Part shown: positions 43,555 to 51,840 of the stretch, one piece after another | Position numbering within the stretch: the first letter of the stretch is position 1 | Layout of the letters: the number at the start of each line of letters is the position of its first letter | DNA from: Pseudomonadota bacterium | GTDB lineage: Bacteria; Myxococcota; Myxococcia; Myxococcales; Myxococcaceae | Assembly: GCA_023423535.1 (NCBI GenBank) | Contig: JAFAFL010000109.1 | Span: forward strand, 62,001 to 126,000 | Direction of reading: 5' to 3' | DNA length: 64,000 nucleotides | The notes under the pieces: model-generated | Told to the model about the DNA's origin: nothing | Databases searched by the model: none | What the model saw: only the letters and a program-made list of their open reading frames with translations | Translations under genes and position numbers: made by a program

Positions 43555-44896
43555 CGGCAGGCATCCTCTCGGCGACGCTCTGGCCACGCTTCGCGAACGC
43601 GTCCGGGTCCTCCGCCTGCAGCTGCTTCAGCGCCGCGCGTGCGCGGGCGAAGTCACCGAGCTCGGCCTCAGACTCCGCGAGATCGACGAGCGCCTGCGCG
43701 GGATCCTCCGCACCGGCCCGAACGCACGCGCGGAAGAGCCGCCGCGCCTGCTCCGCCTGGTGCTCCATCCGGTAGAAACGCCCGAGCTGGCAGAGGTCCC
43801 AGCGTGAATCGCCCTTCGCCTCGCGGACCCGCTCCGCGGCCTTCTGCGCGTGCTCCTCCGACTTGCGACGCCACGCAACGGTGGCCTCCACCTGCCGCAT
43901 CACCTGCGCGAAGTAGGGCGAGCCCGGGTGCCGCGCGAGAAAGCGCTCTCCCTCGCGCAGCACGCCGTCCCGCAGCTTGAGTTCGCCCAGAGCGAGGATG
44001 ACCCGCGCCCGTGAGGCTTCGAGCTGGCCGAGTTCGCTCGTGTCCGCGGTTCCCTCCAGCTGCCGCACGCGTTCGAGCTCGAGCGAGAGGACGGCTCGCC
44101 AGCGGCGCTCGGCCATCAATCGGTGCACGAGCTCCGTCCGCAGCCGCTCCCGCGTCGCCCCTTCCTGCGCTGCCTCGAAGTCAGCACGCAAGCGCTCGAG
44201 GCTCTGCTCCACCGCCGCGCGCGCCGCCTCGTCGTAACCGCGCAGTCGCATCTCCAGCTGCGCCAGCTCCTCCGATGCGTAGGCGTAGTCCGGCGCCGCG
44301 GCCACCGCCTCCTGCAGGAGCGCCGTCCGCTTCACGTCGCTCTTCTCCACCGCGGCGCGACCGTAGAGCTCCACCGGTTGGAGGTTCGGCAGCGAGGGCC
44401 GCGTACGTCGCTGCAGGCGTTGTGCGGCGGCCGGTGCGAGTCCCGCCGACTGCAGCAGCGCGGAGGTCACCTGGTCCTGCAGCGCGAGGAAGCGCGTCTG
44501 CGGCCCGTCCACTTTCGCGGTGCCCACGACCTCCGCCGACTCCACCTTCACGAACCGCGCGGTGAGCCGGACCGTGTCGCCGGCGCGCTGGTAGGCACCG
44601 AGCGCGATCCAGTCCGCTCCGAGGAGCTTGCCCACCCGCACCGCCGCTGCGCTGTCTGCGTCGAGCTGCCGCGACTGCAGCTTCAGCTCGCCGAGCACGC
44701 GGTCGATCTCCGAACGCTCGACCACCCGCAGGCGCGCCACTGACTTGAGGTCGCTGGTCATCGACTCGCGGATGGCGTCGCCCACCGAAGAGGCCTCGTT
44801 CGAGAGGTCGCGGAAAGGCATCACCGCCACCGTCTGCGCACGCACCGCCGGCGCCAGCAGGAGGAGTGGGACGAGGAGGAGGAGCGGGGCGCGCAC
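43547..44896 (-). CDS. Exported CsgG/TolB-like protein with TPR-like C-terminal half
   Basis: 449 residues. Signal peptide of leucines ending APAVRAQ. Residues 20-150 form a CsgG/TolB-N-like domain (TVAVMPFRDLSNEAS, LRVVERSEIDRVLGELK, LGADWIALGAYQRAG), homologous in order of motifs to the C-terminal domain of the cyclase-CHAT protein (CVLPFRNIGG, IRIIERVQIELDQRELE, AEVVVLGGFQRSG). The C-terminal half is helical with TPR-like pairs. GTG start. First gene of the operon, with TACACT about 10 bases upstream as a possible -10. Confidence 0.8.
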   Translation of the reverse strand: MRAPLLLLVPLLLLAPAVRAQTVAVMPFRDLSNEASSVGDAIRESMTSDLKSVARLRVVERSEIDRVLGELKLQSRQLDADSAAAVRVGKLLGADWIALGAYQRAGDTVRLTARFVKVESAEVVGTAKVDGPQTRFLALQDQVTSALLQSAGLAPAAAQRLQRRTRPSLPNLQPVELYGRAAVEKSDVKRTALLQEAVAAAPDYAYASEELAQLEMRLRGYDEAARAAVEQSLERLRADFEAAQEGATRERLRTELVHRLMAERRWRAVLSLELERVRQLEGTADTSELGQLEASRARVILALGELKLRDGVLREGERFLARHPGSPYFAQVMRQVEATVAWRRKSEEHAQKAAERVREAKGDSRWDLCQLGRFYRMEHQAEQARRLFRACVRAGAEDPAQALVDLAESEAELGDFARARAALKQLQAEDPDAFAKRGQSVAERMPADG

Positions 44897-44972
44897 GGGC
44901 CGCCGAGTGTAGGGCGCGCTCGCCCCCGCGCATAAGAGCGCCGGGCGAGGATGAAGTATATTGCAGGTTCAG

Positions 44973-45449
44973 ATGACCACGACGCACCACCGGCAGCTCA
45001 TCCGGGCCCCGCGCCGGGACGTGTACCGCGCGCTGCTCGACCCGCACCTCATCCTCCGCTGGCGGGTGCCGGCGGAGATGACCGGACGCATCCACCACTT
45101 CGAAGCGCGTGAGGGTGGCGCCTTCCGCGTCTCGCTCACCTACTCGCTGCCGGAGGGCGAGCGCGGCGCAGGCAAGACGACGGAGCACACCGACAGCTAC
45201 GGCGGCACCTTCCGCGAGCTGGTGCCGGACGCGCGCGTTGTGGAGGTCCTCTCCTTCGAGACGACCGACCCTCAGCTGATGGGCGAGATGACCATCACCA
45301 CGAAGCTCAGCGACGTGCCGGAGGGGACGCTGCTCGAGGCCACGCACGAAGGCCTCCCGCCAGGGCTGCGGCCGGAGGACAACGAGCTCGGCTGGCGCGA
45401 GTCGATGGAGCGGCTCGCGGCGCTGCTCGAGCAGCACGAGCGGAGCTGA
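44973..45449 (+). CDS. SRPBCC (AHSA1-type) domain protein
   Basis: 158 residues of the START-like AHSA1 fold: N-terminal strand and RAPRRDVYRALLDPHLILRW, central FEAREGGAFRVSLTY, EVLSFETTDPQ, and C-terminal helix GWRESMERLAALLEQH. Such proteins bind hydrophobic ligands or act as Hsp90-activator-like modules; ligand unknown. ATG at 44973 with AGG 6 nt upstream. A TATATT box about 10 bases before the ATG would give an almost leaderless mRNA. Divergent from the cyclase-CHAT operon. Confidence 0.88.
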   Translation: MTTTHHRQLIRAPRRDVYRALLDPHLILRWRVPAEMTGRIHHFEAREGGAFRVSLTYSLPEGERGAGKTTEHTDSYGGTFRELVPDARVVEVLSFETTDPQLMGEMTITTKLSDVPEGTLLEATHEGLPPGLRPEDNELGWRESMERLAALLEQHERS

Positions 45450-45462
45450 CCCGCAAACGACA

Positions 45463-45503
45463 GCGCCGCGGCGGAAGGGCCTGAGCCCTCCACACCGCGG
45501 CGC
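45463..45503. terminator. Long bipartite hairpin between convergent genes
   Basis: Outer arms GCGCCGCGG (45463-45471) and CCGCGGCGC (45495-45503) are perfectly complementary. Inside them GGAAGGGC-CTGA-GCCCTCC forms a second stem with a CTGA tetraloop and one bulged A. It lies midway between the SRPBCC gene (+) and the propeller lipoprotein gene (-), which fits a bidirectional intrinsic terminator, though no T-run is present on either side. Confidence 0.6.
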
Positions 45504-45517
45504 CAGGAGAGACCGCG

Positions 45518-46936
45518 TCAGTCGCCCGTGTACACGCCCACCGCGCCGCCGCTGAAGGCGACGAGGATCCGCCGGGTGCCGCCCTGGTTGAAGCTCTGGA
45601 TGTCGTTCACCACCATGTCCACCAGCGGCCGGCCGAGCTCGCCCATGGAGAGGTGCTGGTACTGACCGCCCTTGATGCGGGTGAGCCCGCCCCAGAGGTG
45701 ACCCACCCACACCGAGCCGTCTCGCGGGTCACGCTCCAGCGCGGTGACCGCGGGATCCGCCAACTGGCTGCGCGAGATGTGTGAGACCGCGAAGGTGCTC
45801 CCGTCGATGCGCGCGAGGCCGTTGTTGATCGATCCCACCCACACGTCGCCGCTCGGCGTGATCATCAGGTCGCTGATGAGATCGTCCGTCCGGTTCTCCG
45901 GCCGCGCGTCGTCCTTCTGCGCGTCGGGCCAGACGTCGATCACCGGATCGACCGAGGCCCAGAACTGGCCGCCCTCGCTCGCGTAGCGGATGCGGGCCAC
46001 GCGGTGACCGCCGCCCATCCAGAAGTTGCCGTCGGGATCGACGCCGATGCCCCACCAGTCGCCGGAGAGCATCGTGTACGAAGCGCCCGAAGGATCCTTC
46101 GCCGCGCTCTCCTTGTAGCCGTTGATGTGCGCGTGCTGGTGCTCCCACACCGTCTTCGACTTGTGCTCGTAGAGGCCCACGCCGTGGTTGCCGCCGAACC
46201 AGACGTTCTGCGTCTTCGGGTCGTACTCGAGCCGGAACACGTGGCGGACCTTCTCGCGGCCCTGCGGGTACTGCGCGTACATGCCCGGCGGAGAGGAGAT
46301 GTCGTAGTGCGTGACGCTCAGCGTGGCGCCGTTCCAGACGACCTTGTCCGCGTCGCCGGTCTTCTGCATCCACATCGGGTCGGCCTCGTCGAAGCCGCCG
46401 CTCTCGAGGCCCTTGTAGCCGACGTACACGGTGCCGCCCGGACCGCCGCTCACCGAGATGACCGCGAAGCCCACGCCGTTGTGACCGGAGAGGCCGTCCG
46501 CGTGCGTGAAGCGCTTGTACTCGTCCGCGCCCGGCGTGAGCAGGTAGAGGCCGTCGAGCCCGCCCGCGACCCAGATGTTGCCCGCGCCGTCCGCGGTGAC
46601 GCCGTGCACCTCGCGAGGACCGCCGTGCTGCGGCCCGAAGAACTGCCAGCCCGAGAGCGTGGGGAAGGAGATGGGCCCGACAGTGCCGCCGCCGCCGTCC
46701 GTCCCGCCGTCGCCACCGGTGCCGCCGTCCTCACCGCCGGTCGTGCCTCCATCGTCACCACCGCCGGTGCCGCCATCGCGCTCGATGACGTTGGTGCCGC
46801 CGTCCGGCAGGTTGTCGATCGTCGGTGGCGTGTGCACCGGAATGAGATCGTCCGGATTGCTTCCGCCGCTCGAGCAGGCGGCGACCGACAGCACCGCCAC
46901 CGCGAGAGGCACCCACCACCATCCCGTCCACCGCAT
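45518..46936 (-). CDS. Lipoprotein with two-component-regulator-type beta-propeller
   Basis: 472 residues. Lipobox LSVAAC, then a 50-residue Gly/Asp/Thr linker (about 25-85, GGTGGDGGTDGGGG-like), then propeller blades. Repeated motifs GNIWVAGGLDGLY, NVWFGGNHGVGLY, GNFWMGGGHRVARI, GDVWVGSINNGLARI and GSVWVGHLWGGLTRI are typical of the Reg_prop ('two component regulator propeller') repeat. No output domain follows. Probably displayed on the outer membrane. Start ATG has GGGGGC upstream. Confidence 0.85.
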   Translation of the reverse strand: MRWTGWWWVPLAVAVLSVAACSSGGSNPDDLIPVHTPPTIDNLPDGGTNVIERDGGTGGGDDGGTTGGEDGGTGGDGGTDGGGGTVGPISFPTLSGWQFFGPQHGGPREVHGVTADGAGNIWVAGGLDGLYLLTPGADEYKRFTHADGLSGHNGVGFAVISVSGGPGGTVYVGYKGLESGGFDEADPMWMQKTGDADKVVWNGATLSVTHYDISSPPGMYAQYPQGREKVRHVFRLEYDPKTQNVWFGGNHGVGLYEHKSKTVWEHQHAHINGYKESAAKDPSGASYTMLSGDWWGIGVDPDGNFWMGGGHRVARIRYASEGGQFWASVDPVIDVWPDAQKDDARPENRTDDLISDLMITPSGDVWVGSINNGLARIDGSTFAVSHISRSQLADPAVTALERDPRDGSVWVGHLWGGLTRIKGGQYQHLSMGELGRPLVDMVVNDIQSFNQGGTRRILVAFSGGAVGVYTGD

Positions 46937-47162
46937 GAAGCCCCCTTCGTCCACGGAAATCACGGACTGCGTCGCGCCGAGGCTCGCAAGCCGGATGCCA
47001 GTGCGAACGTTCTCCGTGCCCCGTGAAGTGAGCCCGCGCGCGTGTGGAAGCCGACAGCCGGTGGGAAGCGCGTTACCCACTCTGACGTCGCCCGTTCCCA
47101 CGGCGCGAAGGCACCGCGAGCGAGCGGTATCGGCAGGGGCCACCGCGTGCTACTTCGGACCC
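46937..47162. promoter_or_regulatory. Divergent intergenic region (226 bases)
   Basis: Lies between the propeller lipoprotein gene (-) and the methyltransferase gene (+). Must contain at least one promoter in each direction. I see no recognisable consensus, repeat or RNA gene in it. Confidence 0.35.
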
Positions 47163-47891
47163 GTGGGTTCGAACGACGTGCGACGCGGTGCGGTGTTGTC
47201 GCTGGTGGGCCAGGAGAAGGACCTCCTCTTCTATTCGCGAGAGGTGGAGGCCCGCGGCGGACCGGTGCTGGTGCTCGGTGCCGGGACGGGCAAGCTGGCG
47301 TGGGAGCTCGCGCTGCGTGGGCTGAAGGTCACCGCGGTGGAGCCTTCGGAGGTGATGGCCGCCACCGCGAACGAGCGCCGCTCGCGTGAACGCGCAGAGG
47401 CCTCGGACCGGCTGGAGATCCTCTGCTCGGACGTGCGCGCGGTGCGGCTCGACGAGCGGTTTCCGGTGGTGCTCGCGCCGCAGAACGCGCTCGCGCTGAT
47501 GGCGACCCTCGACGATCTGGACGCGCTGCTCTCGACGGTGCGGCACCACCTCGCGCCGGACGGCGTGCTGGTGTTCGACGTGCTGAACCCGAACCCGGGC
47601 CCGTTCCAGCCCGCGCACGAGCCGGAAGAGGCCTGGCGTCCGCTGGAGGGCGTGGAGCCTCCGAGGCCGGTCTTCGCGCCGCACCTTCGCGAGCGCACGC
47701 GGAGCGGTGAGGGGTTCTCGGAGGGCATCCGGCGGCTGCGGCTTCGCCACTTCAGCGTGGCGGAGATCGACACCGCGCTGCGCGAGGCAGGCTTCGAGGC
47801 CACCGAGCGCTACGGCTCCTTCGACCGGCGTCCCTTCGAGCAGCAGGACGCGGTGCAGGTGGTCGTCGCGGTGCGTTCAGCGGACGTCTGA
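47163..47891 (+). CDS. SAM-dependent class I methyltransferase
   Basis: 242 residues from GTG. SAM-binding motif I is VLVLGAGTGKLAWELA near residue 28, followed by the acidic end of strand two (VTAVEPSEVM), a motif-II region (VVLAPQNALALM), and HHLAPDGVLVFDVLNP, as in Methyltransf_25-type enzymes. Substrate unknown. The start is uncertain: the frame stays open upstream, and the chosen GTG is the first reasonable start before the helix preceding motif I. Confidence 0.8.
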   Translation: MGSNDVRRGAVLSLVGQEKDLLFYSREVEARGGPVLVLGAGTGKLAWELALRGLKVTAVEPSEVMAATANERRSRERAEASDRLEILCSDVRAVRLDERFPVVLAPQNALALMATLDDLDALLSTVRHHLAPDGVLVFDVLNPNPGPFQPAHEPEEAWRPLEGVEPPRPVFAPHLRERTRSGEGFSEGIRRLRLRHFSVAEIDTALREAGFEATERYGSFDRRPFEQQDAVQVVVAVRSADV

Positions 47892-47907
47892 AAGGACCGC
47901 GCAGTCT

Positions 47908-48162
47908 CTACGGCCGGTTCGACTTGAACTTCGTCGGATCCGGCGGCTCGGGCGGGCCGTCGGACTCCATGCCGTAGGCGAGCTCCATCAGCTCGAGCAG
48001 CAGGGTCTTCGTGTCCGCGGAGTCGTCACCGCTGCGGATGACGACCTCGATGGGGAGGCGGTCTTCGGGTCCGACGGGCTCGGGATCGATGGCCTTGCCC
48101 TGGTCGTCGAGGTCCTCGACCAGAAGGTCGCCATCGCGGTGGATCGTGTAGCGCCGATGCAT
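47908..48162 (-). CDS. Small hypothetical protein
   Basis: 84 residues, acidic N-terminal beta part (YTIHRDGDLLVEDLDD, IEVVIRSGDD) and a helix (TKTLLLELMELAYG), then a Pro-rich tail. Starts at ATG 48162 with GGA about 10 nt upstream; codon third positions are GC-rich as in neighbouring genes. No family recognised. Confidence 0.6.
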   Translation of the reverse strand: MHRRYTIHRDGDLLVEDLDDQGKAIDPEPVGPEDRLPIEVVIRSGDDSADTKTLLLELMELAYGMESDGPPEPPDPTKFKSNRP

Positions 48163-48240
48163 GTGTGCGCATCCTACATCAGGCGTCCGCGCGGCCCCCG
48201 GCTTTCGAGCGCTCTCGCGCACGTGCTATCGCTTCGGTTC

Positions 48241-50925
48241 ATGACGCGCGCGCTGTTCCTGTGCACCCTCGGCCTCGCGCTTCTCTCTGCCTGCTCGTCC
48301 GGCAAGCGCGACTGCAGCACCGGCACGGACCTCTGCAACGAACGCGAGGTCTGCGACGCGACGACGCGGCTGTGCGTGAAGAACGGTCCTCCGAAGATCG
48401 CGCTGGCCACGCCGGAGGAGGGCGCGGTGATCACCGGCGAGCTCTTCGAGCTGAGCGGGGTGATCAACGACGACGAGCCGCAGCTCCCGATCGCGGAGCT
48501 CTCCACCGACGAAGGCCAGACGTGGCTGGCGCTGACGCTCGGTGAGCGCGGGCGTTTCAGCGTGACCCTGCCGGCGGGCGAGGGCGACGGACGCGCGCTG
48601 TCGATCCTCATCCGCGCCACGGATGCGTTGAGGCAGGTGACCGTGACGACGCTCGGCCTCACCGTGGACAACGTGCCGCCGCGCTGTGCGATCCGCGAGC
48701 CCTCGGGCGCGCTGGTGGGTGGTGCGGCAGGCGTGGTGCCCATCCGCTTCGAAGCCTCCGACGGCGCGGGCCCGGTCAGCGCGCGCGTGAGCACCGACGA
48801 CGGCGCAACCTGGCACGACGCTCTGATCGATGCCGAGGCCGGTGAAGCCGCGTTCAGCTGGCGCCCGGCCGCGGACCGGCACGACGAGACCGCGCTGCGC
48901 GTGGAGGTCACCGACTCGAACGGCCACGTCTGCGCCGAGCGCAGGGAGGTGACGGTGGACACGCGGCCTCCGGTGCTCGTGCTGCGCAGCCCCTCCGCGC
49001 CGCAGCCGCTGCTCGCGGGAGGTCCCCAGCAGTCGTCGCTGAATGTGGCGCTCGAGGTCACGGACGCCTCCGGCATCGAGAGCGCGACGCTCGACTTCGA
49101 CGATGGCGCAGGACCGCGGGCGTTCTCCGGCGACGGCGCGCAGCGGGTGCTCTCCCTGCCGCTGCCGATGAGCGACCATGTCCTTCACCGCGGCGTGCTG
49201 CGGGCGACGGATGCGGCGGGGAACGTGACCACCGCGCCGTTCGACGTGGTGGTGGATCGGGTGCCTCCCCGCATCGAGCAGCTGCAGCCTCAGCCCGGCG
49301 CGATCTTCAATGCCGCCGCGCTCTCGGGAATGACCGCGGTCACCGCGACCTGGACCGTCACCGACGGCGACATGACCGTGAGCCGTCGCTACCGGCCTCA
49401 AGCCTCCTCCGCGTGGACCCCGCTCGCCGCGGACGCGCTCTCCATCCAGACCGCGCCGCAGGACAACGGCACGAGCTACGCGCTGTTCCTCGAGGCGCGC
49501 GACTCGCTGGGCAACGTGGGCACCGCGCAGACGCAGTTCACCGTGGACGTGGTGCCGCCGACGGTGCAGTTCAACCACCTCTCCAACGCGCGGCTCGTCC
49601 CGCACGAGCTGACCGCGACCTTCAGCGAGCCGGTGACCCCCCAGGGCCCGCCGACTTCGGTGCTTCAGCTCTCGGCCAATCCTCCCTTGCCCGGACCGCA
49701 CAACGCGGCGTGGAGCGGCAACGTGCTCGGGCTCTCGGGGCTGCCGGGGGACACGGTCTTCACCGCCACCATCGCGGCGGGCGCGGTGACCGACGCCGCG
49801 GGCAACGCGAACGCGCAGACGACGAGCGTGATGTTCCACACCGCGCCGCGCATCCCGCAGCCCGGCACGCTGCTGCAGACCGCGGTGACCCGCATCGACG
49901 CATGGAGCGACGAAGAGGGCGTGCTCGGCGTCTTCGCCGACGGCGAGTGGAACGGGAACCCGGCCGCCTATCGCTTCTACTGGGTGAACCCGCGCACCGG
50001 CGCGTTCGAGCACGTGGGCCACCTCGAGGACCGGGGCTCGCAGATCATCAACAGCGTGCACCTCGCCGCGTCGCGCCGCATCGTCGGGCTCGCCTCGGAG
50101 CGGGTGTTCGGCGCGAGCGTGCTGCGCAGCGACTCATCGGGGACCCAGCCCTATGCCATCACCGCCTGGCGCGATCCGTCGGGGCAGGTGACGAAGGTGG
50201 TGCCGCCGCCGGGCAGCTCGGCGACCTGGCCGCAGCAGTTCCTCGTCCCCATCGCTCCTGGCCTCGGCGAGCCGGCGTCGGCTGCACGGGTGGGCTGGCT
50301 CGACCACAGCGCCAACGGGAACTACTTCCGCGCCGGCATCCAGCCAGTGTCGGTGGGCCTGCAGCCACGCTTCATGCGCGCGCTGAACGAGAACCAGTGG
50401 GTGGTGTTCGGCATCAGCGGCCAGAGCCTCCTGATGAACGAGCGCTACTGCCTGCCGGCGTCGGGAAGTCAGCCGGCGGTGTGCGAGTTCCACGGCGCCA
50501 CCGAGCTGACGAACAACCTGCACGCGACCCCGGACCTCTCCGCCGCGGTCCTGCCCACGCGTGTGCTCGCGGTGTTCAACGAGAACGGCGCCCGGGTGGA
50601 GACCTGCTACGGCCAGCTGAACACGACGCCCTGCCAGGGCTTCTGCGCGGTCGGTTCGGTGAGCAAGCAGACCGCCCCGTTCGGCAACTTCTTCATCGCG
50701 CCGAAGAACGTGGGGAACGGCGTCATCGCCGTGCGCAAGCAGAGCAGCAGCGCGGACATCGAGCTGCTGGAGAAGGACGTCTCCTCGGGATGTTTCCCGC
50801 CCTGGCAGTCGGTCGGCTTCGTGCCGAACAGCGCGAACGCCACGCGGTGGCGGCCGGTGCGCGTGGGCAACCGCTCGGGCGTGATCTACGCGGAGGGCGG
50901 CGCGCTCAAGCTGTGGCTGCAGTAG
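48241..50925 (+). CDS. Large lipoprotein with tandem Ig-like domains
   Basis: 894 residues. Lipoprotein signal ending LALLSAC, then a Cys-rich EGF-like-sized stretch (CSTGTDLCNEREVCD). Next come several Ig-like domains of about 90 residues, each closing with a TVDxxPP hinge (LTVDNVPPRC, VTVDTRPPVL, FDVVVDRVPPRI, FTVDVVPPTV). A SbsA-like Ig module (LTATFSEPVTP, AGAVTDAAGNAN) follows at about 460-530. The C-terminal 350 residues look propeller- or lectin-like. Probably an outer-membrane surface protein; ligand unknown. Confidence 0.8.
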   Translation: MTRALFLCTLGLALLSACSSGKRDCSTGTDLCNEREVCDATTRLCVKNGPPKIALATPEEGAVITGELFELSGVINDDEPQLPIAELSTDEGQTWLALTLGERGRFSVTLPAGEGDGRALSILIRATDALRQVTVTTLGLTVDNVPPRCAIREPSGALVGGAAGVVPIRFEASDGAGPVSARVSTDDGATWHDALIDAEAGEAAFSWRPAADRHDETALRVEVTDSNGHVCAERREVTVDTRPPVLVLRSPSAPQPLLAGGPQQSSLNVALEVTDASGIESATLDFDDGAGPRAFSGDGAQRVLSLPLPMSDHVLHRGVLRATDAAGNVTTAPFDVVVDRVPPRIEQLQPQPGAIFNAAALSGMTAVTATWTVTDGDMTVSRRYRPQASSAWTPLAADALSIQTAPQDNGTSYALFLEARDSLGNVGTAQTQFTVDVVPPTVQFNHLSNARLVPHELTATFSEPVTPQGPPTSVLQLSANPPLPGPHNAAWSGNVLGLSGLPGDTVFTATIAAGAVTDAAGNANAQTTSVMFHTAPRIPQPGTLLQTAVTRIDAWSDEEGVLGVFADGEWNGNPAAYRFYWVNPRTGAFEHVGHLEDRGSQIINSVHLAASRRIVGLASERVFGASVLRSDSSGTQPYAITAWRDPSGQVTKVVPPPGSSATWPQQFLVPIAPGLGEPASAARVGWLDHSANGNYFRAGIQPVSVGLQPRFMRALNENQWVVFGISGQSLLMNERYCLPASGSQPAVCEFHGATELTNNLHATPDLSAAVLPTRVLAVFNENGARVETCYGQLNTTPCQGFCAVGSVSKQTAPFGNFFIAPKNVGNGVIAVRKQSSSADIELLEKDVSSGCFPPWQSVGFVPNSANATRWRPVRVGNRSGVIYAEGGALKLWLQ

Positions 50926-50937
50926 CCGCGGCCCTCT

Positions 50938-51735
50938 TCAGCGAAGGCACTCCGCCTTGTCCTTGTAGCGGCGCTCGAACGGCACGTAGGTCATGCAGGA
51001 GCGGTCGGCGCCCTCGTTGACGCACACCTCCTCGCACACCTCATACGTCTGCGTGTGGTTGTGCACCTGCGCGTAGCCCGTCCGCGCATCGACCACGCGG
51101 TTGTACCCGCGGGCCTCGCGACCTTCGCGGCCCTCGCTCGCCGAGTGCACGCTGGAGACGATGTGCGAAGGCGTGCCCTTCCGCCACATGCCGCGCTTCT
51201 GCTCACGCGCCTCGCGCTGCGCCGCCTGCCACTCCTCCGGCGCGGGGCCATCGACGGAGAAGGCGAAGGCGAGCCCCTCGCGCACCAGCGTCAGCCCTGC
51301 GTCGTCACAGCGCACCAGCAGCCGGTCGTAGCGGTCCTTCTCGCCCGCGGACTGACAGGTCCACGTGCCTGCGCGCGCCCGCTCACCGCTCTGTCCGGCG
51401 ATCTCGTAGAGCTCCTTCGCGGTCCAGTCTCCCCAGCGGTGCACCGGGCCGTAGTCCTCGAGCGTGTTGAAGCCGTGCAGGCGCGCCTGCGTTCCCGCGT
51501 TCGGGCCGGAGCGGATCCGGAAGGTGTCGCCGTCACTCCACGTCACCCGCGTCTCCGCACCATCGAGCGTGATCAACGACTCCGAAGGCCGCGAGCGCTC
51601 CTGCTTCTGCGGCGTGCCCTGCAGCGGCGCCTCGGCGGGCTTCTCGTCGGCGGCGGTCTGCGGCGGCGGCTCTCCGCGGCGGCAACAGGAGGTGAGGGCG
51701 ACCAGCAGAAGGGACAGGGCGAGTGCGCGCAGCAT
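50938..51735 (-). CDS. Staphylococcal-nuclease-like lipoprotein with Cys-rich tail
   Basis: 265 residues. Lipobox ALTSC. Residues 55-190 have the SNase (thermonuclease) OB-fold pattern: WSDGDTFRIRSGP, ARLHGFNTLEDYG (metal/phosphate Arg and Glu), and EKDRYDRLLVRC with the later Arg, then LVREGLAFAF. Key Arg-Glu-Arg positions appear conserved, so nuclease activity is possible. Residues 200-265 form an added domain with four Cys (CEEVCVNEGADRSC, CLR), likely disulfide-bonded. Anchored in the periplasm or on the surface; perhaps used against foreign DNA, by inference. Confidence 0.8.
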   Translation of the reverse strand: MLRALALSLLLVALTSCCRRGEPPPQTAADEKPAEAPLQGTPQKQERSRPSESLITLDGAETRVTWSDGDTFRIRSGPNAGTQARLHGFNTLEDYGPVHRWGDWTAKELYEIAGQSGERARAGTWTCQSAGEKDRYDRLLVRCDDAGLTLVREGLAFAFSVDGPAPEEWQAAQREAREQKRGMWRKGTPSHIVSSVHSASEGREGREARGYNRVVDARTGYAQVHNHTQTYEVCEEVCVNEGADRSCMTYVPFERRYKDKAECLR

Positions 51736-51840
51736 GTGGGCAACATAGACCGGTGCGTGCGCGCCTGCCCTCCTGACGAGCGCAGGTGACGCACCATCAG
51801 GGCTTCCCCCTTCCGCGCACCATCTGCTTTCGTTGGTCCC

